The notes: generated from the sequence alone by a model not told the origin. Positions 10,515-20,783 are shown, counted from the stretch's first letter. The stretch: DNA of 64,000 bases from Iris pallida (GCA_029216955.1 JANAVB010004022.1:124001-188000), one strand, 5' to 3'. Translations and numbers: made by a program.

Positions 10515-11675
10515 GTGGACAACCCGAGGTACTGTCACTACCATCGGTTTGTCGGACATCCGACCAAGGACTGTTACGTCCTCAAGAATTACATCCAGCG
10601 CATGATCAATGCGGATATAATTTCTATCGACTATGAAGAGAAGACGGTGTCAGCCAATGTGGTTTCGCCAACTACCACACAAGATGGCGTCGTCCCCATC
10701 CCTGAGGCGACAATGGAGGTGGTAAACTTACCACCTACCCGTGACAAAGTGAGTGGACTCACCCCGCTCACCACATCTCGAGGAGAGGTCCTCTGGGTTC
10801 ACCCCGACCTCGTCTCCGAGGTGACTCAATCGGAGGTACGCCCTACCTCCAAATCAAAAGGCAGGAAGATCAAGTCTTGCCGTACCGTCTCTTCTTCAAC
10901 AGAAGAGGTACTTCCAGTACAAATACGTGCACAACAGAACTCCCAGTCCGGCGAAGCCGTCGCCGAGGTGGTGCCTCCTAGCACCATCCCTAAGGAGGGT
11001 CCATCTAAGCCCTCAGCAGCCAATAAGCAGAAGCAGGTGGAGGCCCGTTTTGACAGACCTCTACGGAAGGAGAATGCTTCGGGGCTGTCCAAGCCTCACA
11101 ACTTCGACATTCTGGCACAACTAGCCAGTACACCTGCACGCCTGTCTTTGTTCGAGCTCCTGCGTCTTTCTAAAGACTCCCGAGAAGCTCTTTGCGAAGC
11201 TCTGAAGGACGCTGAATCCTTTCTCAGTCAGGTCAAGCAGCCTAAAGACCTTCCAACTACTTGTGCGCACTGTCATTGCGCGGATGAAGTTATCCTAAAC
11301 ATAACTTTCACCCAACAAGACATGCTGCTCAAGCATCACCGACATAACCGACCGCTGTATTACACAGGGTACATTGGCTCGGTCAAGGTGAGCCGGATTC
11401 AGATCGATCCTGGGTCTTCCCTAAGCATTATTCCGAAGGCGCTGCTATCTAAGCTGGGGATCCCGATGTACCGGCTGGTGCCCTCCAATACAACCATCAG
11501 TGGCTTCAATGCTAGCAAGTGCGAGCCACTGGGCAAGATCCGACTGAAGTGCCACATTGGCAGCCTCAAAACTGAGGTGACTTGTTATGTGGTAGATGCC
11601 GAGGTCAACTACAACATCCTGCTCGGTCGACCATGGCTACACGAGTACATGGTGGTGCCCTCCATGCTCCACTAG
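10515..11675 (+). pseudogene. Tat gag C-terminus with zinc knuckle, and protease
   Basis: Same frame as gag, after the stop at 10491-10493. It opens with CHYHRFVGHPTKDC, the CX2HX4HX4C variant knuckle typical of Tat gag, where the second Cys is His. Residues about 275-385 are the aspartic protease: QIDPGSSLSIIPK holds the catalytic Asp in a D-P-G context, followed by a flap-like region and NILLGRPWLH, the family's conserved C-terminal helix motif. The protease would cleave the polyprotein. The 386-codon frame has no ATG start because it is the downstream part of a larger frame. It ends at a TAG (11673-11675), after which the same frame continues. Confidence 0.88.
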
Positions 11676-11678
11676 TGC

Positions 11679-12923
11679 ATGAAGTATGTATCCACTAATG
11701 GCGTCATCCGGACGAAGTTTGCAGACATCGATCCTTTCAAAGGGATTGAAGCCTACTTCACCGATTTTGACTTGTACAAATCCATTGACGAGGAGGAAGC
11801 CAATGACGCTGATGATGAGGCAGAGAAGGCAACAGAGCCGGACATGGAGCCTGAGACGACTCCCGACGCCCCCTTGAAAATCCGACTGAAGGAGAAACCA
11901 CCCCAGAAGGTGCCTCCAATGAGCATCAAGCTATCAGGAAAAGCACTGGCTCGTGAAGCACCCCTGAAGATACGCCTCAAGGGAAAGCCACCTCAAACAT
12001 CGGCTCCCCTGGTGACAAAATTACAAGGGAAGGCACCACTCACCGGAGGCGCAGCCGAGGCGCCTCTCAAAGTGCGTCTCAAGGGCAAGCCGCCGCAGTC
12101 ATCCAAGGTGTCAGAGAAGGCTCATATAACCCTCTCAGACCCCGGAATCAAAGCTGTGGTGGACTCTCCTAGTCCGCCCCCAGTTCTTACAAACGAGGAG
12201 CTTGGTGAATATATCTCGGCTGACGTAGAGGCACCCTCCTTTGACAATGTAATCCCACGGGATAAGATCTCGTATTTTATCAATAATAGAGTGTCTTTTA
12301 ATTATTCTTGTCTTCCACACTGGAATGCGATGTATACATTAGATAACGCTCTACGGTCGTTACAAACACAAATAACGACCGTCCATCATAATCGAGTAGT
12401 CCCGTCTCAAGGAGTCTTCATAGTCCCTCCACGGAGCCGAGACGAAGGCACCATCATCTCGGGCAAAGTCGAGCGTCATCAGGACCTCCCATCAATCGAG
12501 CCCAAACCTGATACCGGCAGAGTACAAGTCTATCGGTACACAGATACGGCAAAGCACATCATCCAAAAGGTGGGCTACGACCTGAAAAGCAACAAAGGCT
12601 TAAACTACGGCAAGGGTCGGCATCTCCCTGTCCGGCTTTCGATGCCCAATGGAAAGCCACAGGACTACTATAATCGGACTCGACGGGGGTCAGGCTATGT
12701 CACGCTACCATCAACCCCAGAGAGTTCAGATGCAGAAGACGTAGAACATTCCCACTCGTCCGAAGCATCGACTTGGGATTCCGATATCAGTATCGGATCA
12801 GTCTTCAGGAAAGTGCTGTCAGCTAACATGACGTCAGCACAACCTCAAGAAGATGAAGGCGAAGACCAAGCGCCGGAACCCTTCGAAGAAGAACCCTGGG
12901 CCCAACGCCTAGGAGAACAATAG
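11679..12923 (+). pseudogene. Protease-RT spacer region of Tat polyprotein
   Basis: 414 codons in the same frame as gag and protease. The first about 50 residues finish the protease tail (KYVSTNGVIRTKFADIDPF). Residues about 65-135 hold three copies of a basic proline motif, APLKIRLKGKPPQ, with short variable linkers. The middle, around 170-260, is more ordered, including FINNRVSFNYSCLPHWNAMY. The C-terminus is acidic (EDEGEDQAPEPFEEE). Such long PR-RT spacers are common in Tat elements but I assign no function. The final TAG at 12921 is premature, since coding sequence continues in frame to the RT. Confidence 0.7.
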
Positions 12924-13202
12924 GAATCTCGTTTTGAGTTATGCGAACCTCCCACCGAAGACGAAGTCGAGCAGATCGACCTCGGGGATGGGTCTTCTTC
13001 CAAACCCATCTTCATCAGTAAAAGCCTAGAAGGAGAAGATCGAGAATCTTTAATCCAACTGGCTAAAGAGTATATCGACGTCTTCGCCTGAAGCTATGAA
13101 GACATGCCGGGACTCGACCCACAGATCGCAATGCATAGGTTGAACATCTTACCTGATGCCAAACCTATCAAATAACAATAGCGACGCTTCCGTCCAGACA
13201 TC
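12924..13202 (+). pseudogene. N-terminal lead of Tat reverse transcriptase, with stops
   Basis: In the same frame as both neighbours this encodes the conserved segment just before the RT palm, recognisable from YIDVFA, SYEDMPGLDPQIA and RRFRPDI. It is interrupted by TGA at 13089, TAA at 13173 and TAG at 13179. Ogre elements have an intron between protease and RT, but the conserved coding text here shows this stretch is coding, not intronic. Confidence 0.75.
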
Positions 13203-14717
13203 ATGAATGCCATCGATCAGGAGGTAGACAAACTCTTGACCAGCGGCTTCATCCGTGAGGAACAACACCCGGATTGGGTAGCCAACGTCGTTCCTGTCAC
13301 CAAGAAGAACGGAAAGATACGAGTCTGTATCGACTTCAGGGATCTCAACTCTGCTTGCCCGAAGGATGAATTCCCGCTTCCAATCACTGATGTGATGATC
13401 GACAACACATGTGGCTTTGAGCGCATGTCCTTCATGGACGGGTATTCAGGCTACAATCAAATCAAGATGTTCCCCGATGACGCGAAACACACGTCATTCA
13501 GGACTCCAAAGGGTATTTTCTGCTACACAGTAATGCCCTTCGGCTTGAAGAACTACGGTACGACATACCAGCGAGCTATGAGCACCATTTTCCGTCAACA
13601 TCTTCGTAAGACAGTCGAATGCTATGTTGACGACATCGCAGTCAAGAGCCGTCTCAAAGAAGATTACCTACAGGACCTGAAGACGGTCTTCGATCTCATG
13701 CGGGCACATCGACTCAAAATGAACCCCGCTAAATTCTTTCTGGAGGTTTTTAGCGGCAAATTCTTGGGCTTTGTCATCACAGCGAAAGGCATTCATGTTG
13801 ATCCTAAGAAGACCAAAGCCATCCTCAACATGGACCCTCCGAAGAACCTTCGAGAACTTCGGGGCCTACAGGGACGTCTGGCATATATCCGGAGGTTCAT
13901 AGCAAACCACTCCGGTAGATGTCAACCCTTTACTCAGCTCATGAAGAAGGGAGTCTCTTACGTCTGGACAGAGGAGTGCCAAAAGGCTTTCGACGACATC
14001 AAGGCTTACTTAACAAGCCCACCAGTCCTGGTAGCGCCAGTCGCCGGCAAACCATTTCTCCTCTACGTCCGTGCCATGGATCATTCTCTTGGCGCTCTGC
14101 TGGTTCAAAACAGCGATACAGGCTTCGAGCAAGTAATCTACTACCTCAGTCGAACACTCATCGGGGCTGAACACCGGTACAACCCCGTCGAAAAGGAGTG
14201 CTTGGCTTTGGTGTTTGCCATCCAGAAGACTCGTCATTATGTCTCAGGTCAGACAATTCATGTCATTTCTCGAGTCAGTCCGCTCAGAGTCCTCATGACA
14301 AAGCCAGGATCATTGAACTCCCGGCTGGCTACATGGGCAATCCTGCTAACACCATACAACATGGTGTTTATTCCGCAAAAGGTTATCAAGGGTCAAGCTC
14401 TGGCTGACTTTTTAGCTGCACACCCCATCCCAGAATCCTCAAAACTCTATGAAGATATCCCGGATGAGGTCCAAGAATCCAACGTCACCGAAGGAAGCTC
14501 CGTTTGGCGGATGTTCTTCGATGGCGCTTCGAGAACAGGCCCCAAAGGCCAAATCATCGCAGGAGTGGGGGTAGTCTTAGTCTCCCCCGATCAGCTGGTC
14601 ATCCAGCGTACGTACTCTCTTTCGAAGCCGTGCTCCAACAATGTTGCCGAGTACAACGCACTCGTCATGGGACTCCAGCTCGCACAACAGCTAGGGGTCG
14701 ACCATCTGGAAGCCTAG
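13203..14717 (+). pseudogene. Tat reverse transcriptase, RNase H and start of second RNase H
   Basis: 504 codons. RT occupies about residues 1-250: GKIRVCIDFRDLN, MPFGLKN, the catalytic ECYVDDIAVKS (Y-V-D-D), and GFVITAKGIHVDPKK. About 270-400 is the original gypsy RNase H, which looks degenerate: the first catalytic-Asp region reads LLYVRAMDHSLGALL, with R-A-M-D in place of the usual Y-x-D-A-S. From about 435 an archaeal-type RNase H starts: MFFDGASRTGPKG, then NNVAEYNALVMGL with the catalytic Glu. The frame is cut by TAG at 14715; the next catalytic Asp motif, GDSKLVVNQ, lies just beyond in the same frame. A dual RNase H is established for Tat elements. Confidence 0.9.
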
Positions 14718-15512
14718 GGCGACTCAAAACTCGTCGTAAACCAGGTTCGGGGATAATACGAGGTTCGCTATGAAGATTTAATCCCTTATCATGAAGTCGT
14801 ATTGAACATCATTTCAACCTTCACCGGGTTCTTCATCGAACATGTCCCCCGTTAACAAAACTTGGAGGCCGATGCTCTGGCTGGCCTCGCAGCCTCATTG
14901 GCAGCGCCCCTTGGGACTCAACACTATGTCACGGTGACTGGCCGAGACCTGATTTGTTCCAGAAACAACCTATGCTTGCAGGTGGCTCACGCCATGCCGA
15001 CAAATACTGGTGTTAATGTCCGAGACTGGAGGTTCCCGTTCATCGACTTCGCTGTCTACGGAATCCTTCCAGAGGACCCGAAGGAAGCCGTCTCAGTCAG
15101 GAGACGCTCTCTTCGATTCTACTACGATACAGTTACCAAAACGCTGTACCGACGCTCCTTCGATGGGCTCCTCCTTCGATGCCTGTCCAACGAAGAAGCA
15201 GCCGAAGCTCTTCAAGAAGCTCATGACGGAACTTGTGGAGCTCATCAACCCGGTCCTAAGTTGCAAGATCGACTGCGACGTATGGGCTACTACTGGCCAA
15301 CCATGGCCGCCGACGCTGTTGAATATGCTAAGAAGTGCCACGCGTGCCAACTTCATGCAGACTTCATATATACACCATCGGAGCCGCTACATCCTACAAT
15401 CGCCTCCTGGCCCTTCGAAGCCTGGGGCATAGACATTGTAGGGCCAATCACCCCTCCTTCATCGAGAGGACACCATTTCATCCTGGCCATCACCGACTAC
15501 TTCTCCAAATAG
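14718..15512 (+). pseudogene. End of archaeal-type RNase H and N-terminal integrase of Tat element
   Basis: Continues the polyprotein frame. 14718-14861 carries the RNase H Asp motif (GDSKLVVNQ) and its C-terminal part with TAA stops at 14754 and 14853. The open stretch 14862-15512 (216 codons) starts with LEADALAGLAASL, the typical end of the RNase H. From about residue 120 is the integrase zinc domain (H-GTCGA-H, then C-HA-C) and the first catalytic Asp in AWGIDIVGPI. It ends at TAG 15510, in place of a Trp codon normally following DYFSK. Confidence 0.88.
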
Positions 15513-15712
15513 GCGGAAGCAGTTCCACTGGCAGAAGTAAAAAGCTCCAGGGTGGTCAGCTTTATCAAACACCATGTTATTTACCGTTTCGGAGTACCCC
15601 GGCGGATCATCCATGATAATGGTCCTCAGTTTATCAGCCACATTTTTAGCAGGTTCTATGACAAGAATCGTATTCAGAACGTGGCCTCAACCGCCTACAA
15701 TCCGGCAGCAAA
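15513..15712 (+). pseudogene. Integrase catalytic core of Tat element, second Asp segment
   Basis: Same frame as upstream pol. Contains FIKHHVIYRFGVP and the second catalytic Asp in IHDNGPQFIS, then STAYNPAAN. A one-base deletion near 15712 shifts the frame, so translation of this frame past that point is meaningless; the true continuation is in the frame opening at 15716. Confidence 0.85.
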
Positions 15713-15715
15713 CGA

Positions 15716-16282
15716 TTGGCTGAGGCATTCAACAAAACTATCGTTAGGCTGCTCAAAAAGGTCGTGTCATCCAACAAATGCGACTGGGACGAAAAGCTTG
15801 GCGAATGCCTTTGGGCTTACCGCACAACGGTACGGACCCCAACAGGCAATACTCCATTCTTCCTGGTCTACGGAAGCGAAGCGGTACTGCCTCTCGAGAT
15901 ACAGATACCTTCACTCCGCGTAGCAATCACAAACAAACTCACAGAAGAGGACAATCAACGTCGTCGTCTACGGGAACTGGAGGCACTTGACGAAAAGCGT
16001 CTCCTAGCTCAACAACGCATCGAGCTCTACCAAGCCCGTATATCACAGGCTTTCAACAAGAAGGTCAAACAGAGGACTTTCCAAGTTGGCGACCTGATTT
16101 TAGCAGTCAGAAGACCAATGGTGTTGACCCACAAGACACCAGGAAAGTTCGAGCCCAAGTGGGAAGGACCTTTCATCATAGAGACGGTATACTCAAACGG
16201 TACTTACCGTCTCGCCAAACCCAATGGGGACTTGTTCATGATGCCCATCAACGGCAAGTTCCAAAAGAAGTACTATTCTTGA
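15716..16282 (+). pseudogene. Integrase C-terminal part of Tat element
   Basis: 188 codons after the frameshift. It starts with AEAFNKTIVRLLKK, holding the catalytic Glu of the D,D(35)E triad, followed by CLWAYRTTVRTPTG and the GPY/F-type DNA-binding module (FEPKWEGPFIIETVYSNGTYRL). No chromodomain follows, as expected for a Tat element. It ends at a natural TGA (16280-16282), the end of the polyprotein. Confidence 0.88.
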
Positions 16283-16380
16283 CATCCTCCAGACATGTAC
16301 TTCCCCAAACAACCTCTTTCCATAAACTCATACGCTTTCGGAACCCAGCTGTTCCGAGGCATCTTCCAGTAGAAAGATAA

Positions 16381-16675
16381 CCACGTCCATATTACCTCTG
16401 AGTTATCTCTCTACACCCTACAAAGTAGAATCTTACACTTCGTAAGCCTACGCTACCCTTCATGTTTACCACGTCCACATTACCTCTGAGTAAACATCTT
16501 GTACAAACAACCCCTGCGTTATTGTACATTGATCGCAGAACTTCCACGTCCATATAACCTCTGAGTTGTTCAGCGTATCCCCCAAGATCATTCCTACCAC
16601 GTCCATAATACATCTGAGTAGGGAGATTCTATCATTTCAAACCCAATGATTGCCATGTCCACATTACCTCTGAGC
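16381..16675. repeat. Five spaced copies of a 23-bp motif in Tat 3' untranslated region
   Basis: Motif CACGTCCATATTACCTCTGA(GT) at 16381, 16469, 16544, 16597 and 16653, intervals 88, 75, 53 and 56 bp. The motif is well conserved while the spacers differ. The rest of 16283-16892 shows no reading frame. Confidence 0.85.
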
Positions 16676-16892
16676 AAACATAATGGTTCCTTTAAACTTA
16701 TTATCTGTACCTGAAAACCAAGGTGCGCAAAAGATAATAGGTCCACACAAATCATCAAGTTCATAACAACAAAAGATGAACACATCACAAAAAAGGTTGT
16801 AGACTTCTTTATTCTTCTGAAAAAAGGAGTACAAGAAGCTACATCATCCCCCAGTAAGGGTTGCAAAAGAACATAAAAGAAAAAGGGAAAAG

Positions 16893-18248
16893 CTATGGTC
16901 CCTGAATATCCCCAGGATGGGCTGAGAGCTCCCTGACTCGAAGCTTTAAGTCGACTACGCGGGCCTCCACTGTCGCCAGGACTCGTCGCTCTGCTTCTTG
17001 GCGCATCAATTCAATGGCCCCAGCGAAAGTATCACTTGCATGCTTCTCATCAAGCTGTTGTCGTTGCTGCGCCAAGGCAAGAGTCCGCTGAGTAAAAGTC
17101 GTTTCATCTTTCTTGAATGCTGCATGTTCAGCCCGGACACGCTCGACCTCTAACTGGAGTCGGGCCCGTTGGTCTTCAAGGCGGCGCATCTGGGTGTCGA
17201 TATCTGCGATATTAGCTTCCAATGCAGCTCGAGTTTCTACCGTCGTCTTCATGGACTGAGACAACTGCTCTACCGCAGCCTCAGTCTCAGCCACCTCGCG
17301 CTCCCAAACGCCCACGGTGGCCTGGTATGAAGACTCGATCTCGACAATCATCTTTCCCTTCTCCGTATCTATCAGGACAGAGAGATCGTTTCGCTGGATG
17401 CGTTGAAGTTTCGCGAGCCGCTCATCCAGCTCAATCACTGAAGCCTCCAGAATTTCGGCCATGTGGTCGTGGCCTTGGTGAATACGAATCAGCTCGATGC
17501 AGGGCACTGCCAAAGCTTTTGCCGTCACAAAACTCCTGTTGGCATCCATCACAGCAGATACACCCTTCTGCAGCATTTTGTATACCCCCTCGACGAAGAA
17601 TTTCATATACTCGTCTGCATCCGCCAGGACCTGCGGCGTCATCGCAGGAGTTGGAGGAGCTACTACAGTTTGTGGACCGGAAGAAGATCCGCCAACCTCA
17701 ATCAGCGAGGCTTGAACCTCGGCATCAATGGGCTCTTCATCAACAGGGGCTGGACTGCTAGCCCGAGGAGTCGAAGCAACAGAAGGGGCCGGCACAGGCG
17801 TCGAGATGGTCCCCCAAGTAGAAGGAGCGACAGAGGGTTCTATACCCTTACCCTTCTCAAGCCCGGAGGAACCACCGATGTCAACGGCCACCTCTTCTAC
17901 CCCCAACGTCCTATCAACAGCTGGTACCTCACTCGGCAAAATAGGGAGATTATCACTTGTCTCTTGACCCGCCTTAGCGGTTGTGACCGGCAGACGGGTT
18001 TCGTCATCAAGTCCCTCCACAGGGACAGAATCTGTCGCTACCTCCTGATCGGTAGCCGCCGCAACTACCACGGTTGAAGCCGGGGTAGGACTCGGCAATG
18101 ATTCAGCCGACCTTCCCTCATCATGATAAGGAGAGGAATCAACCCTCTCCTCTGTCTCAACTATATCTGTTGCCCTCGTAACAGACTCTTGCAGCCCTGG
18201 AGCAACGTCATCCAGAGAAGATGAACTCTCTCTCTCTCCAACCCTCAC
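16893..18248 (-). CDS. Antisense ORF of Tat element, coiled-coil protein
   Basis: 451 uninterrupted codons on the strand opposite gag-pol, between integrase and the 3' LTR, the position of the extra antisense ORF known in some Tat elements (e.g. maize Grande). Function unknown. Residues 1-200 are acidic, Ser/Pro/Thr/Val-rich and probably disordered; about 265-440 is a long heptad-rich coiled coil (EANIADIDTQMRRLEDQ). No transmembrane or catalytic motif is seen. Start is uncertain: the frame opens with GTG at 18248; an in-frame ATG at 18261-18263 is cut off by TAG at 18249-18251; the next ATG is residue 203 (17642). CTATAAATAG sits at the 5' edge. The frame could be a gene of the element or a captured fragment. 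Confidence 0.65.
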   Translation of the reverse strand: MRVGERESSSSLDDVAPGLQESVTRATDIVETEERVDSSPYHDEGRSAESLPSPTPASTVVVAAATDQEVATDSVPVEGLDDETRLPVTTAKAGQETSDNLPILPSEVPAVDRTLGVEEVAVDIGGSSGLEKGKGIEPSVAPSTWGTISTPVPAPSVASTPRASSPAPVDEEPIDAEVQASLIEVGGSSSGPQTVVAPPTPAMTPQVLADADEYMKFFVEGVYKMLQKGVSAVMDANRSFVTAKALAVPCIELIRIHQGHDHMAEILEASVIELDERLAKLQRIQRNDLSVLIDTEKGKMIVEIESSYQATVGVWEREVAETEAAVEQLSQSMKTTVETRAALEANIADIDTQMRRLEDQRARLQLEVERVRAEHAAFKKDETTFTQRTLALAQQRQQLDEKHASDTFAGAIELMRQEAERRVLATVEARVVDLKLRVRELSAHPGDIQGP

Positions 18249-18258
18249 CTATTTATAG
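18249..18258 (-). promoter_or_regulatory. TATA motif at the 5' edge of the antisense ORF
   Basis: Minus strand CTATAAATAG, immediately upstream of the antisense open frame and followed by AG-rich leader sequence. A start about 25-30 bases downstream would fall inside the open frame, so the ORF's first codons may not be translated. Confidence 0.5.
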
Positions 18259-18500
18259 GACATGGTCGCACGCGTGAACCGATGACGTGTAATCTCAGCC
18301 GTCGCTTCGGATTCCGTGAGGAGATAACAGCAAATACAACCAAAAGATCATCATTAATCTTTTGGGTTACCAAGGCGTCATCATCATCAACTGGAAGGAG
18401 CATGTGCCCGAACAAGCATGCACCCAACAATCATGCGCCCTGACCTCCATGCTTCTTATTCAAAGTATTCCAAAACTTATTCAAAAGTTTTGAAAACTTT

Positions 18501-18511
18501 GAAGGGGGTCT
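18501..18511 (+). other. Polypurine tract of Tat element
   Basis: GAAGGGGGTCT directly precedes the 3' LTR start TGTAGAAGC. It is the expected primer for plus-strand DNA synthesis. Confidence 0.85.
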
Positions 18512-18700
18512 TGTAGAAGCATGGAATTTCACAGCCAGAAAGCCCATGCACCAGGCACTATATGCGCCAGAACTCAGACAGCAAAATCAAATAAGCCATT
18601 CGAAGAAGGACTTTTTATTTATATATAAAAGTCTATTACATGGCTAGAAAAGGTTGTACAAAGGAGAATTTCTACAAAAGAAAGATCCTAGATCTACAGC

Positions 18701-18819
18701 CAGCGGCCACCATGCGCCTCCAGATAGGCACAGCAGCCACCATGCGCCTCCGATAGGCGCAGCAATCACCATGCGCTGTCAGTTAGGCGCAGCAGATGCC
18801 ATGCGCCTCCAGCCAGGCG
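18701..18819. repeat. Four-copy 30-bp tandem repeat in 3' LTR
   Basis: Units start at 18701, 18731, 18760 and 18790, matching units 1, 4, 5 and 6 (or equivalents) of the 5' LTR array. Confidence 0.9.
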
Positions 18820-19390
18820 CATCCCACCATCTCTTCAGCAGCTCAGTCATGTGCAACTCTTCCAACCAGGCTCACCTGGCCGAGCAGAGCCCAGTTATGT
18901 GCTGCTCTTCCAGCCAGGGTCACCTGATAAGTGCTTCGATTACACAAAGCATTTAACCCTCTGGCTGGAACCAAGGAAGAGAAGAGCACGGCAAAGCTGT
19001 GGCCTGGGGAGGCTTCGAAAGAGCCTCCAAATACCAAGGAAGACCGTGATCGAAATCATGGCACAAGGAGCTTTCAACACAATCAAAGTGGGCGGCACCC
19101 ATTTTGAAGGAAGAGAGAGCCTAGCACCGCCATTCCGATCTACGGCTCTTCCGAAACAACGGAGACGAGGCTCGAACATCCCTATCTTTGGATGCGACAG
19201 GCACCTTCCGCCTGCCTCAGAAGCCCTCGACTCCGTCTTTTGGATGTAACAGTCACCTTCAAGTGCATCGAAGACAACACGACGTCTCATCTTCACCCTC
19301 GGGAGCACTTCGTCAACAGAATGCACCCGCATATCCAAGTTCATGTTGGAAGTACGTGGGGGGACGAGGAGCAAACCTTCTCCCTATGCC

Positions 19391-19402
19391 ACTATTTATA
19401 GG
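19391..19402 (-). promoter_or_regulatory. Reverse-oriented TATA motif in 3' LTR
   Basis: Minus strand CCTATAAATAGT, about 1.15 kb upstream of the antisense ORF and pointing at it. Transcription from here would cross the LTR 5' end and enter 18248-16893. Activity is inference. Confidence 0.4.
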
Positions 19403-20783
19403 CCGGGCAAATCAAACCCATGCGCCAAGTGGATGACTCTCCGAATTCTGTGCAATGAATTTGTATTAAATAGATGAACCGGACGCCTCGAATTCAGCCA
19501 AACGGCTATTTTTAGCACTCGAGGAGCGAGACAGCCGCATCATTAAAGGACATATCGGATGCGCCAGTCAAACAGCGCATCACATGGACGTGCCCTCCAG
19601 CATCAGGCGCATCACACAGACGCGCCCTACAGTACCCGGCACATCACAGAGGATGCGCCCCCTCACATCTCCATACCGAGTGGAACACCAACCAATGTGC
19701 CCACTCAGCTGTCCATCGAACGTCACAAATATTAAATGCTGAACTGACACCAGAGTTGGCAGTACGCTTCCCAAAGTCTGAACAGTTGACAGCTTTTTCA
19801 GAGAACGAAGCGTCGACAACGTCAGTATCATCATGACTCTATTCCGACGGCTACTGCCACGTGGCCATCCGTATGCGCCTCTACGGCCATGCTTCCAAAT
19901 CGCCATGCGCCTCTATGGCCATGCGTCCAAATCGCCATACGCCTCTACGGCCATGCGTCCAAACCAGCATGCGCCTCAAAAGCCGTGCGCCTCAGACCCT
20001 TCACTGATCCCTAAAGACAGAAGAAGAGTCTCCAGTTGAAGCTTTGCATGCGCCTCAAAAGCCATTCGCCCCAGACTGATCTCTGATCTCGAAAGACAGA
20101 AGGAAAGTCTCCTGCATGCGCCTCAAAAGCCATGCGCTCTAAACGGTTTGTAACCCCTAAAGGTTATGAGCCGCAGCCTTCTCCTGCGCCCAATCAAGGC
20201 GCAGCTCACCAGATTACTTCCCCCCACCAAATCCGAGATCTTCGAGCCATGGGTCGATGACACGTGTCCTTTGACTCAACTCGTCCAAGATTTCAGCAAC
20301 AGAAAGATCTTCTCCTCTGCTACGTGCCGGCTCACAATAGCAGTATGAAGAGTTCTTCCCTTCAATCAGGGCGTATCATCTACGCGCCTCCATCAGCAAC
20401 CTCCACGTGGCGTCCCCACACCGGCGCATCCCACATGCGCACATGAGCAGCCAGCCTGCAAAACTATAAATAGAAGGATCGTCTCCTTCACACACACACA
20501 CAGAATCTATAACGAACATACAAGGAATCATTAGAGAGGCAGATACAGACACTCAACGTCTTCCTCCTCTCAGCAAGCTCCAGCACCCAGAGCAATCCAC
20601 ACCTTCAGAGAACCGATAACCGTCGTCAGCCCGTCAACGGAGTCAACGCATTACCACTCGCTCCATTGGCACTAAGGACCCAGCTTAAACAAAAGTGTAC
20701 TCCTAGACTACATCTAAGTCCTACATTGTAATACTGTTCTGTTTGTATTAAAGTTTTTAATCAAACAATTTTAATGGCAAACA

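Larger units (their letters stand above)
5354..20783 (+). mobile_element. Complete Tat/Ogre-type Ty3/gypsy LTR retrotransposon (inactivated)
   Basis: A 15,430-bp element with TG...CA LTRs of 2333 bp (5354-7686) and 2272 bp (18512-20783), a tRNA-Arg-like PBS, a purine-rich PPT and a 5-bp TSD. Order: gag, CX2HX4HX4C knuckle, protease (DPGS), long spacer, reverse transcriptase (YVDD), degenerate RNase H, archaeal-type RNase H, integrase, 3' repeat region, antisense ORF. The second RNase H and the antisense ORF place it in the Tat branch, by established knowledge of that lineage. Ten in-frame stops and one frameshift disable the polyprotein. It is inserted in the A LTR of duplicated copy 1 only. 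Confidence 0.95.
18512..20783 (+). repeat. 3' LTR of Tat element
   Basis: Same ends as the 5' LTR. In the first about 175 aligned bases I count three differences. It is 61 bp shorter, chiefly because it has four instead of six 30-bp units. Target duplication ACCTC follows at 20784-20788. Confidence 0.95.

Noticed and set aside
12921..13202. Ogre-type intron between protease and RT
   Set aside because: Stops cluster here, but the in-frame text keeps the conserved pre-RT segment (YEDMPGLDP, RRFRPD), so it is coding sequence with mutations.
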